Position numbers and translations under genes: made by a program
Notes under the pieces: generated by a model
Told to the model about the DNA's origin: nothing
Databases searched by the model: none
Seen by the model: the letters and a program-made list of their open reading frames with translations, nothing else
In this document: piece by piece, positions 6,668 through 13,515 of the stretch
Numbering within the stretch: position 1 is the first letter of the stretch
Layout: each line of letters starts with the position of its first letter
Assembly: GCA_034189755.1 (NCBI GenBank)
Contig: JAXIHJ010000007.1
Coordinates: 1-13,625, forward strand
Direction: 5' to 3'
DNA length: 13,625 nucleotides
Source of the DNA: JAXIHJ01 sp034189755
GTDB lineage: Bacteria > Planctomycetota > Phycisphaerae > SM23-33

Positions 6668-7564
6668 ATGACTAAAGGCATGGTTTTTGACATTCAGCGG
6701 TTCTCCATACACGACGGGCCCGGCATCCGAACGACCGTGTTCATGAAGGGCTGCCCGTTGAAGTGCCTGTGGTGCCAGAACCCCGAGTCGATAAGCAGCG
6801 AGCCGGAATTGATGTTTTTCGCCAACCGCTGCATCGGCTGCGGCCAATGCGTCCGGCTATGCCCACAGAAGGCCCAGCGGGCCGAGGCCGACCCGCAGCG
6901 GAAGATAGACAGGGCCAGGTGCAGGCTCTGTTTGAAATGTGCAGCCAACTGTCCGTCAACGGCATTGCAGGCCGCCGGCCGGCAGATGAGCGTAGAGCAG
7001 GTAATGGCCCAGGTCAGGGCGGACAGCGATTTTTACGCAAGCTCCGGCGGCGGCGTTACGCTATCCGGCGGCGAGCCGCTGGCCCAGCCGAAATTCGCAG
7101 CGGCACTTCTAAAACAATGCAAGAAGGAAGGTTTTCACACCGTTCTGGACACGTGCGGGTACTGCCGCTGGGAAACGTTCCAAAAGGTGCTTCAGTTCGT
7201 GGACCTGGTGCTCTACGACGTCAAGCTGATAGATCCCGAAAAGCACCTGAAGTACACCGGCGTATCCAACGAGCTGATCCTGGAGAACCTTGTCAAACTT
7301 TCGAAAAACGGCGTGCCGGTCCGCGTACGCGTACCGATCGTCCCCGGCTGCACCGACGGCCGGGAGAATATCGACGCCCTTGCGCGTTTTCTCAAAGACA
7401 CCAACGTCGAGACGATCGACCTGATACCGTACCACAGGCTGGGCGAGTCGAAATATCGACAGCTTGGCCGAAAGCATGAGTCCAAAGGCATCAGGGCCCC
7501 AGCAAGCGACGAGCTTGCGAACATAAGAAAGCAGCTTAACGCAACAGGAAAGGAAGAAGTATGA
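6668..7564 (+). CDS. Glycyl radical enzyme activating enzyme (radical SAM)
   Basis: This 298-residue radical SAM protein generates the glycyl radical on its partner GRE by hydrogen abstraction with a 5'-deoxyadenosyl radical. The radical SAM cluster motif is C29-x3-C33-x2-C36 (GCPLKCLWCQNPES), preceded by FSIHDGPGIRTTVF. Two further 4Fe-4S motifs of ferredoxin type follow: C55/C58/C61/C65 and C85/C88/C91/C95, each ending Cys-Pro. This insert is typical of the glycerol dehydratase, CutD and BssD type of activase and is absent from PflA. The SAM-binding GGEP is at 134-137. Upstream GGAACGAG is a weak ribosome-binding site. It is the only activase in the window and sits at the end of the enzyme operon, so it presumably serves the GRE at 1819 and perhaps also the one entering at the left edge. 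Its stop TGA overlaps the ATG of the vestigial start described at 7540-7611. Confidence 0.95.
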   Translation: MTKGMVFDIQRFSIHDGPGIRTTVFMKGCPLKCLWCQNPESISSEPELMFFANRCIGCGQCVRLCPQKAQRAEADPQRKIDRARCRLCLKCAANCPSTALQAAGRQMSVEQVMAQVRADSDFYASSGGGVTLSGGEPLAQPKFAAALLKQCKKEGFHTVLDTCGYCRWETFQKVLQFVDLVLYDVKLIDPEKHLKYTGVSNELILENLVKLSKNGVPVRVRVPIVPGCTDGRENIDALARFLKDTNVETIDLIPYHRLGESKYRQLGRKHESKGIRAPASDELANIRKQLNATGKEEV

Positions 7565-7611
7565 GACGTATAACAGATGCAGGCTGTTAGCTGTAATGTC
7601 CTGCAAGCAAT
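7540..7611 (+). repeat. Degenerate direct repeat, copy 1 (vestigial gene start)
   Basis: This stretch resembles 7641-7725 about 100 bases further on. Shared blocks, in order, are CGCAACAG, AAAGGAAGAAG, ATGAGAC, a partly matching TAA.A.ATGCA, GGCTGTT, TGTCCTG and GCAAT, separated by small gaps. The copy includes a Shine-Dalgarno-like AGGAAG and an ATG at 7561, which overlaps the activase stop as ATGA. Translation from that ATG gives only MRRITDAGC before TAG, close to the MRHLINASG that begins the next real gene. It looks like a decayed copy of that gene's start. The rest of the 99-base spacer (7612-7640) shows nothing recognisable. Confidence 0.6.
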
Positions 7612-7640
7612 GGGCTTGTTGGCACAAGAATGTAGTTTCG

Positions 7641-7725
7641 CGCAACAGAAAGGAAGAAGAAGCATGAGACATTTAATAAATGCAAGTGGTCGGCTGTTCC
7701 GTACAACCTGTGTCCTGTCGGCAAT
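7641..7725 (+). repeat. Degenerate direct repeat, copy 2 (active gene start)
   Basis: This is the partner of the copy at 7540-7611. It carries the ribosome-binding site AGGAAGAAG (from 7651) and the first codons (from ATG 7664) of the secreted glycosidase-like gene, so it is the functional copy. The alignment was made by eye; indels of three to seven bases separate the matching blocks. Confidence 0.6.
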
Positions 7726-9496
7726 CCTGACGTCCGTCGCGTGGACCATCAGTTGTTCAGCCCAGGACGTTACCCCGGCGGCGGCCGAGGCAAAGGACGT
7801 TGCCGGCGAGTCCCCGCCCTACATGGTGCTTAACGACGCCGAGAGCCTCGACCGATGGGCCGGAATCGGATCGCTGGATAAATTAACTCTGAACGACGAA
7901 CGCAAGGAAGGCAAAAAGGCCATCGGGTTCAAAAAGACCGGAACGACCCTGGACTACGTCCGCTGCTCGCTGAGTTTGGCTGAGCCTCTGGACCTGTCCG
8001 ACACGGGGCGGTTCAGTTGCTGGCTGTACATCGCCGACCCGAAACCGATCAATAAGATATCCCTCTGGCTCGGAAACACCGAGCGGTGGCACGACGGTTT
8101 TCTGCTGATACTGCTCAAGCCGTGGAAGGCCGGCTGGAATCATATCGACGTCTCACTCCTTCAGTTCGGCGCGTTCACCAAAAAGGCCGACTGGTCGGAC
8201 ATAAAGATATTCTCGATAGAGATCTCTACCTATAATCCGACCGACACCTACGGCGATTTTCTCATCGACGACCTGCGGCTGTGGCCCGTCAAGGACTTCG
8301 TCGCCCCGTCGCCGGAGCCCAAGCAGCAGGACAATCCCTACGCAATGGTCGACGGCAAGCCGTTTTTCCCGGTCGGCGTATATGGCTTTCCCTATGATGC
8401 GCCCGATGCTGAGTGGCGCGAGGCGGCGTCGCTCGGCATCAACATGGTCTGCCCCGACTACATGCTGAGCATCCCGCAGTGGCGGGAATTTCTCGACAAG
8501 GCGCACGCGCATGGAATGAAGGTCGTCTGCGGGCTTATCTACCCCGGCAAGGACGTATGGTCGACATGGTGGGCCACCGACCTGAACGAAAAAACCTTCC
8601 GCAACATTGCCACGCCCGAAGAAAAGAAGGCGTACCTGCGGAAGATTATCTCGGCGCTGAAGGACCACCCGGCGCTGATGTGCTGGGACAGTTGCGACGA
8701 GATATCGCAGTACGGCGTGCCCGTCGAGGGGCTGCTGGAAGGCTATAAGTTCGTCAAGAAGCTGGACCCCGATCACCCCGTCTGGCTGAATCACGGCAGT
8801 TGCGTGCTGGATCTCAAGAGGCTAGCCTACTACAACCAGATAGCCGACGTCGTCAGCATAGACATCTATCCGGTGCCGACCGAGGGCGGCTGGTCCAACC
8901 TGCCGGACAAGACCATCAGCTCGGTCGGCGGCTACACCAAACTGGCCAGACAGTCAGTCGCCTACAAAAAGCCCGTTTGGATGGTGCTGCAATCCTACAA
9001 GCTGAATTACGACGAGTGCCCAACCGGACGATTCCCAACGCTTCAGGAATTTCGTTTCATGACCTATGATGCGATTGTCGCCGGCACCAAGGGCATCGTT
9101 TACTTCCTGTACCTGCGCCGCCCGGCGGAGTATCCTCGCTGGACGATGACCACCCCTTACACGCCCGAGTTCTGGGCCGCCATGAAGTCGGTCCTGCTGG
9201 AGATGAAAGACCTCCGGCCGGCCCTGCTGGTTCACGACAGCCGGCCCGATCCGGAGATAGTCTCGGAAAACAACAGCGTCAAGGGAATCATCAAGGAAGC
9301 ACAGGGCAGGCGGTATCTTATCTGCATCAACCGCGCTCCGAAACCCGTCGAGAAGGCCCGCATCAGTGTGCCCGGCGAAACCATCGAAAAGGCCGTCGTC
9401 CTCTACGAAGGCCGATGGGCCAAAGTAAAGCAGGGCGAGATCGTGGATGATTTCGCAGGCTACGACGTGCATGTTTACGAGCTGACAAACGAATAA
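7664..9496 (+). CDS. Exported glycoside-hydrolase-like protein with N-terminal CBM-like domain
   Basis: This protein has 610 residues when read from ATG 7664, which follows AGGA by nine bases and opens directly into a signal peptide. An in-frame ATG at 7577 would add 29 residues ahead of the signal and is rejected. The signal peptide has Arg10/Arg13, a hydrophobic stretch at 14-31 and probable cleavage near Ala33. Residues about 53-207 form a beta-sandwich CBM-like domain ending in FLIDDLRLWP. Residues about 230-520 resemble a clan GH-A type TIM barrel: it begins DGKPFFPVGVYG, and WDSCDEI (341-347) gives Glu346 as the likely acid/base, matching the W..x.DE pattern of uncharacterised planctomycete-type glycosidases. 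The expected beta-7 nucleophile position reads VWMVLQSY, with Gln443. A small C-terminal beta domain runs from about 530 to the end. No named family can be assigned. It may release the substrate used by the upstream enzymes, or only bind it. Confidence 0.75.
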   Translation: MRHLINASGRLFRTTCVLSAILTSVAWTISCSAQDVTPAAAEAKDVAGESPPYMVLNDAESLDRWAGIGSLDKLTLNDERKEGKKAIGFKKTGTTLDYVRCSLSLAEPLDLSDTGRFSCWLYIADPKPINKISLWLGNTERWHDGFLLILLKPWKAGWNHIDVSLLQFGAFTKKADWSDIKIFSIEISTYNPTDTYGDFLIDDLRLWPVKDFVAPSPEPKQQDNPYAMVDGKPFFPVGVYGFPYDAPDAEWREAASLGINMVCPDYMLSIPQWREFLDKAHAHGMKVVCGLIYPGKDVWSTWWATDLNEKTFRNIATPEEKKAYLRKIISALKDHPALMCWDSCDEISQYGVPVEGLLEGYKFVKKLDPDHPVWLNHGSCVLDLKRLAYYNQIADVVSIDIYPVPTEGGWSNLPDKTISSVGGYTKLARQSVAYKKPVWMVLQSYKLNYDECPTGRFPTLQEFRFMTYDAIVAGTKGIVYFLYLRRPAEYPRWTMTTPYTPEFWAAMKSVLLEMKDLRPALLVHDSRPDPEIVSENNSVKGIIKEAQGRRYLICINRAPKPVEKARISVPGETIEKAVVLYEGRWAKVKQGEIVDDFAGYDVHVYELTNE

Positions 9497-9509
9497 GGAA
9501 ATCTGAACC

Positions 9510-10763
9510 ATGAAATATATTAAAACCACCATTGCAGTTCTGCTTGTTTCGGCCTCGGCTTCAGTCGCCGCCGATCAGGGTGAGCCATTGCTCATCGAGG
9601 GCGTCGCAAAGCTATCTCCTGTCGATTCCGGCGGTTACCACTGGGACACATACGCCGATTATCGCGGCGGAGGAGCCAGGATTTGCCTGGCCTATTTCAT
9701 TGCTCCGCACCACGACAAAAAACCGCCCGTCCAGCAAGTGGTCTGGACGACGGTTGTGCCGCCGGAGAAGAAGGACGTCGTTTTCGTCTTCGAAGGAAGC
9801 TGCGGCGAGGACCCGGGCGAGATGAAGCTCTTTTTGAACGACGAGTACATCCTTTCATTTGAATCATCCACGGCTACCGACAGGGTCTGGAGCAACGGGC
9901 CTTTTACGCTTGCGTTCAAATTTCTGAGCTACACCGTCGGCAACAACGGGTTCTATTATCTTTCCGTTCCCGCCGACAAGATATCGCCGGGCGAGGCCTG
10001 CACACTCAAGGTTGTCCCGTCCGACGGGCGCGAAAAGTCCTGGTTCATGGTTTATGACCGCCAGGACAACCTGACGTTCAGGCCTCTGGCTGAGCACAAG
10101 GCGTTCCTGGCCAAGGCTGATAAGATGCTGGCGGAACTTAAATCCGGGCGAGTTCCCCCGGATGCCGGCCGGCCGGCTGACCTGCCGGCCGACAAGCACA
10201 GCATCGTCTGCATCAATCCGCCCTTCGGCGGCGGCGGCGACTTGCTGGTGGCGTCCAACGGCGAGAAGATAAAGCTGCCGGCGGGATGCGCCGTGGAAAG
10301 GGGCACGCTGCGTTTCGGCGGCAGCGGTGCAGCTACCGCCCACGGCGGCGCCATCGCCGACATGCCGGAGATGACCGTCCAGGCGTGGGTCCGCATTCAG
10401 CCCGGCAAGGGCATGGGGCGACAGGTGATCATCAGCCGGGACGGGACGTTCGAGCTGGCGTTATATTACGGCCGGCCGGAAGGAGTAATCTGGCTTCAAG
10501 GCAATAAAGACAAACCCTTCCGGACGCACGTCCGGCAAAGCAAGAGGATGGACGATGGCCGCTGGCACCTGCTGAGCATGAGCTACGACGGCTATCTGGT
10601 GCAGTTGTTTTTGGACGGGCGGCTTTACCTGGCCTATCCGCTTTCCGGCAAGCTGGCCGGCAGTGATGCGAAGGTCCTTCTCAGTTCGCCCGATGAGCCT
10701 TTCCGGGGCTGGCTCGGCGCCGCAAGCCTGGCCAACAAGGCCCGGCCCCTACGCCTCTGGTGA
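9510..10763 (+). CDS. Exported protein with C-terminal LamG/concanavalin A-like domain
   Basis: This 417-residue protein begins with a clear signal peptide (MKYIKTTIAVLLVSASASVAA, probable cleavage after Ala21). The start follows AAGGA (9495-9499), which overlaps the previous stop, so the two genes are probably co-transcribed. Residues about 22-195 are a beta-rich region I do not recognise; it contains VWTTVVPPEKKDVVFVFEG and MKLFLNDEYILSFE. A helical linker is seen near 196-215. From about residue 270 a LamG-like sandwich is visible: EMTVQAWVRI (near 287-296), QVIISRDGTFELALYY, RWHLLSMSYDGYLVQLFLDGRLY. The protein ends soon after FRGWLGAASLANKARPLRLW, slightly before the usual last strand of a LamG domain, so it may be a little truncated. 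It probably binds a glycan outside the cytoplasm or carries a second activity next to the glycosidase-like protein. No catalytic site was identified. Confidence 0.72.
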   Translation: MKYIKTTIAVLLVSASASVAADQGEPLLIEGVAKLSPVDSGGYHWDTYADYRGGGARICLAYFIAPHHDKKPPVQQVVWTTVVPPEKKDVVFVFEGSCGEDPGEMKLFLNDEYILSFESSTATDRVWSNGPFTLAFKFLSYTVGNNGFYYLSVPADKISPGEACTLKVVPSDGREKSWFMVYDRQDNLTFRPLAEHKAFLAKADKMLAELKSGRVPPDAGRPADLPADKHSIVCINPPFGGGGDLLVASNGEKIKLPAGCAVERGTLRFGGSGAATAHGGAIADMPEMTVQAWVRIQPGKGMGRQVIISRDGTFELALYYGRPEGVIWLQGNKDKPFRTHVRQSKRMDDGRWHLLSMSYDGYLVQLFLDGRLYLAYPLSGKLAGSDAKVLLSSPDEPFRGWLGAASLANKARPLRLW

Positions 10764-10789
10764 TATGCCGGCCGGACCGGAACGGTCAA

Positions 10790-13300
10790 TCATGTATATG
10801 TAACCCGGACGTGGTGCTCCTCGGCGCCGGCCAGTTCGCAGGCCGGTATGAAACCGCCGCATTCTCGGCCGTCGAGGAGCACCGCGAACCGGTCACCGCG
10901 ATGAAACTCCACGAGCAGCTTCGCGCCGCGGAAGCGCCTTGCAGCCTGATACTCCCCCCACGACCGCGGCGGCCGGGGCGAAATGCTCAGACCATCGAAC
11001 TCCGCTATCAGGCCAACGACCTTCTCGATACTCCGGCGGTACCAGGCGAGTGAGCCGGTAAAGTTGCCGAAAAGATTCGCGCCATAGGCTGAATGGTCCG
11101 GCCCGACAAAGAAATTCGACTGCTGATGCGGCGGGCCTGTAGCTATGTCCGGCACGAGATTGCATGGCAGAGTCTTTTGTATCTGTTCGTACCATTTATC
11201 GGACTCGCCGGCGCAGGCCAGCGCGTAAAGATAAAACGCCTCACCATGGGTGTATATGCTGCCGTTCTCGAACATGCCGGGCATCTGGTCGGCGATCCGG
11301 CCAACCTCGTCGCGGCTTCGGCCTCTGTAGGCGGGCTTCAGAAGCATGTGCCCCACCGGCGTAGCCAATTGTTCAATCGAATCCCAGACCTGCTGTTGCC
11401 GATCGGCGGCGGCAGCCACGCCGCTGAACAACGACCAGGTGTTCACGTTCAGATGTATCTTGCCTTCCTCGCTGGAATCGGAGCCTATCGGCGCCCCCTG
11501 GCCGTTTATCGCGTAGATATACCATCGTCCATCCCATGCGTGCTCGTTGATTCGCTGCGTCATCGTCTCAGCGATCTGCGCGAACTCAGCACGGTCCTCT
11601 TCTCGCCCTGTATGATCCGCGAGTTCGGCCATAAGCTTAGCTGCATACACGCACGCACACGAAAGCCACACGCTTACGCCCTTGCCGCCGCCGATACCCG
11701 AAAGCGCATCGTTCCAGTCGCCATAGCCGATTTTGCACAGGCCGTGAAACCCCGTATGCTCATACAGCGACCTGACCGCACGCCGGGCATGTTCGTAAAC
11801 CGAACCGCGCTCGGTTGAGCTGGGCTGAAGCGACTTTTCATCGAGAAACGCAACCTCGTCGTCCAGGAAGGCGACGTCGCCGGTTTCCTTGACGCATCGC
11901 ACGAGCGTGTCGGGTATCCACACCGGCGAATCTTGATACAGCCTCAAATCGTGCCCGCCGCCGGCGAACCGCTCGTGCTGACGGACGGCCCGGCCGTCAG
12001 GAAACTGATATTGCAGCGTGCGGGCGAGTTGGCCGCGAACGTAAGGCGCTTCAAAGTCGCAGACACCCAGCAGATGTTGCAGAACGTCGCGATAACCGAC
12101 CTTGTCCAGCGCGTTGATGAACCGGGCCTGGCTGCGGGCCTGGCACTTCGACCAGACGTTGTAATAGCGGTCCAGCGAGCCGTCCGGCGTGCGAATGGCG
12201 TTTGAGAGCACCTTGGCCCGCCACGTCCGGCTTAAATCCTCGGTGCACCGTTCGCTGCGGCCAAGCACGTTATGGCGAACCTTGGCGATGAATTTTTTTC
12301 GCTGCTCGGCGCGGTCGGGACACTTGCCGTAAGCGACTGTCCAGGTGCCGGCCTCGCCCGGGGCCAGATGCGCTTCATACTGCACAGCCGCAATAAGGCC
12401 CGCGTACGGCTGACGGCCGAGCGAGTCGAAGCACCGGCCCCTGCGGACCGCAGCCGGTATCGGCGCCCGGCCTACCCCGCCGTCGAACACCTCGGCCATC
12501 ATGTCAAAACCCGCAAATTGCTCAGCAGAGGCCAAAAACGCGTTGCGCGAATGAGCGTTGTTCTTGTCATGATTGAGAAAGACCAAAGCGCCGTCGGCCA
12601 GCACGCCCTCGCAGACGACCCGCGGTACGAAATAGTAAAACGGGTAGCTGTCAACGTTCACTCGCAGACGCAGGAACCACGACAGGTCGCGAGGTTTTTC
12701 GGACTCGTTCAGGAGCGTTAGCCGCCAGAGCTCCAGCGGCAGTTCTTTGTGGACGCAGACCGCCAGGCTGCACGCCAGGCCGTTTCGGCTGCTGCGGATT
12801 TTGTACCTGTCCAGGCCGAACCGGCAGACGAAGCCGTCGTATTGGTCTTCCTGCAAGCCGGCTACGGGAAACATCGGCCAGCATAGCCCGGCCTCGTTCA
12901 CGTAAAAGTCGCGCACGTCCTGTGGCTCGGGCGAGGTGGGAACGTAGTTCGTATCGAGGTGGCTGGTCATCCTGCCGGCCTGTACGCTGTCCACGCACGA
13001 AAAACCGCCGCGGTGCTGATCCCAGAAGCTGCCCCACTGCCCCTCGGCGCGGTGGTGATTGCTCGCCATGAAGTGCAGGTACGGCCGGGGCGTGTGCAGC
13101 GAGTGCACGACCACCTCGCTGTCGACAAGAAAGCCGCGTTCGTCGCGTACGTCCTCGAACGTCGCGTAGCGGTTCAGAAGCAGTTCGGCTTCGCGCGTGC
13201 TCAGCCCTTCCAGCGGCGGCCGGCCCGCTCGCAGGTTCCGGCGGCATTGTTCGACCAGTTGCTTCAGGTCCGTGCCGTCTGTCGTTTCCGGTTTGGCCAT
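10790..13300 (-). CDS. GH94-family glycoside phosphorylase
   Basis: This 836-residue cytoplasmic protein has the length of cellobiose and chitobiose phosphorylases, which cleave beta-glucosides with inorganic phosphate to give an alpha-sugar 1-phosphate. Landmarks are GDWNDALSG at 527-535, holding the catalytic aspartate pair Asp528/Asp531; ENGSIYTH from Glu678; and TGSLAWY from Thr748, which corresponds to the TGxAxWMY phosphate-site segment. LNESEKPRDLSWFLRLRV belongs to the N-terminal beta-sandwich. The segment equivalent to the usual QHWWH...RTRFSDD reads FAGGGHDLRLYQDSPVW here, so the sugar-binding site is unusual. I chose ATG 13300 because GGAGG (13306-13310) lies five bases upstream. 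The longer GTG start at 13312 would overlap this ribosome-binding site. It converges on the LamG gene, 26 bases apart, and is not part of the GRE operon. The disaccharide substrate is undetermined. Confidence 0.85.
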   Translation of the reverse strand: MAKPETTDGTDLKQLVEQCRRNLRAGRPPLEGLSTREAELLLNRYATFEDVRDERGFLVDSEVVVHSLHTPRPYLHFMASNHHRAEGQWGSFWDQHRGGFSCVDSVQAGRMTSHLDTNYVPTSPEPQDVRDFYVNEAGLCWPMFPVAGLQEDQYDGFVCRFGLDRYKIRSSRNGLACSLAVCVHKELPLELWRLTLLNESEKPRDLSWFLRLRVNVDSYPFYYFVPRVVCEGVLADGALVFLNHDKNNAHSRNAFLASAEQFAGFDMMAEVFDGGVGRAPIPAAVRRGRCFDSLGRQPYAGLIAAVQYEAHLAPGEAGTWTVAYGKCPDRAEQRKKFIAKVRHNVLGRSERCTEDLSRTWRAKVLSNAIRTPDGSLDRYYNVWSKCQARSQARFINALDKVGYRDVLQHLLGVCDFEAPYVRGQLARTLQYQFPDGRAVRQHERFAGGGHDLRLYQDSPVWIPDTLVRCVKETGDVAFLDDEVAFLDEKSLQPSSTERGSVYEHARRAVRSLYEHTGFHGLCKIGYGDWNDALSGIGGGKGVSVWLSCACVYAAKLMAELADHTGREEDRAEFAQIAETMTQRINEHAWDGRWYIYAINGQGAPIGSDSSEEGKIHLNVNTWSLFSGVAAAADRQQQVWDSIEQLATPVGHMLLKPAYRGRSRDEVGRIADQMPGMFENGSIYTHGEAFYLYALACAGESDKWYEQIQKTLPCNLVPDIATGPPHQQSNFFVGPDHSAYGANLFGNFTGSLAWYRRSIEKVVGLIAEFDGLSISPRPPRSWGEYQAARRFRGAKLLVEFHRGDRFAVLLDGRECGGFIPACELAGAEEHHVRVTYT

Positions 13301-13305
13301 TGCGT

Positions 13306-13310
13306 CCTCC
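13306..13310 (-). promoter_or_regulatory. Shine-Dalgarno that fixes the GH94 start
   Basis: On the minus strand GGAGG is followed by five bases and ATG (13300-13298). This perfect site lies inside the extra codons of the longer GTG-initiated reading, which makes ATG 13300 the likely start. Confidence 0.75.
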
Positions 13311-13330
13311 ACGTGTGTTCCAAAACTTCA

Positions 13331-13356
13331 GTTCAGCGCCCTCGTCGGGCCCGAAC
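13331..13356 (-). other. Possible hairpin in the GH94 leader
   Basis: GTTC (13331-13334) pairs with GAAC (13353-13356), and GCCC (13338-13341) with GGGC (13347-13350). A small asymmetric internal loop and a five-base terminal loop lie between them. If the promoter at 13366-13374 is real, this would be near the 5' end of the GH94 transcript. It is short and was found by eye. Confidence 0.25.
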
Positions 13357-13365
13357 GGAGCGAGC

Positions 13366-13374
13366 ATTTTATCA
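13366..13374 (-). promoter_or_regulatory. Candidate extended -10 promoter for GH94 gene
   Basis: The minus strand reads TGATAAAAT, an extended -10 (TGn followed by TAAAAT, 5 of 6 to TATAAT). No convincing -35 is seen. Transcription would begin near 13359, giving a leader of about 60 bases before the GH94 start. The call rests on motif match only. Confidence 0.35.
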
Positions 13375-13454
13375 CTAGCCCGGTTTCCGCGCCCAGAACT
13401 CAGGCGGACAAAACTCGCCCTGCCTCGAGCGGTGATATCTTCCTTTGTTAGCTC

Positions 13455-13486
13455 TTGACGCAACCTTCAAGCTGCCCGAATATACG
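13455..13486 (+). promoter_or_regulatory. Weak promoter candidate for the right-edge gene
   Basis: TTGACG (13455-13460) matches the -35 consensus in five of six positions. TATACG (13481-13486) is a four-of-six -10, but the spacer is 20 bases, longer than usual. AATATA at 13479 gives an 18-base spacer with a poorer match. It lies about 30 bases ahead of the start at 13516, in the right direction. The divergent intergenic region 13301-13515 otherwise shows no gene. Confidence 0.25.
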
Positions 13487-13515
13487 CCGGTGGTCCCATA
13501 GATAAACCTAAGCGC

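Noticed and set aside
1..7564. Bacterial microcompartment locus of the GRE type
   Set aside because: No shell protein genes and no clear encapsulation peptide extension are visible in the window. Shell genes outside the window cannot be excluded.
7604..7618. CAAGC/GCTTG hairpin in the spacer before the glycosidase gene as an operon terminator
   Set aside because: It has a five-base-pair stem and no T-run. Whether transcription continues from 7564 to 7664 stays open.
7577..7663. Longer start for the glycosidase-like gene
   Set aside because: It would place 29 residues before the signal peptide. ATG 7664 has a good ribosome-binding site and opens directly into the signal peptide.
10775..10787. 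GACCG-GAA-CGGTC hairpin between the convergent genes as a bidirectional terminator
   Set aside because: The stem is only five base pairs and there is no T-run on either side. It is too weak to call.
11093..11818. Plus-strand open frame opposite the GH94 gene
   Set aside because: It is antisense to conserved GH94 motifs including GDWND, has no domain of its own, and is a shadow.
13301..13312. GTG start for the GH94 gene
   Set aside because: The GGAGG ribosome-binding site for ATG 13300 lies within these codons.
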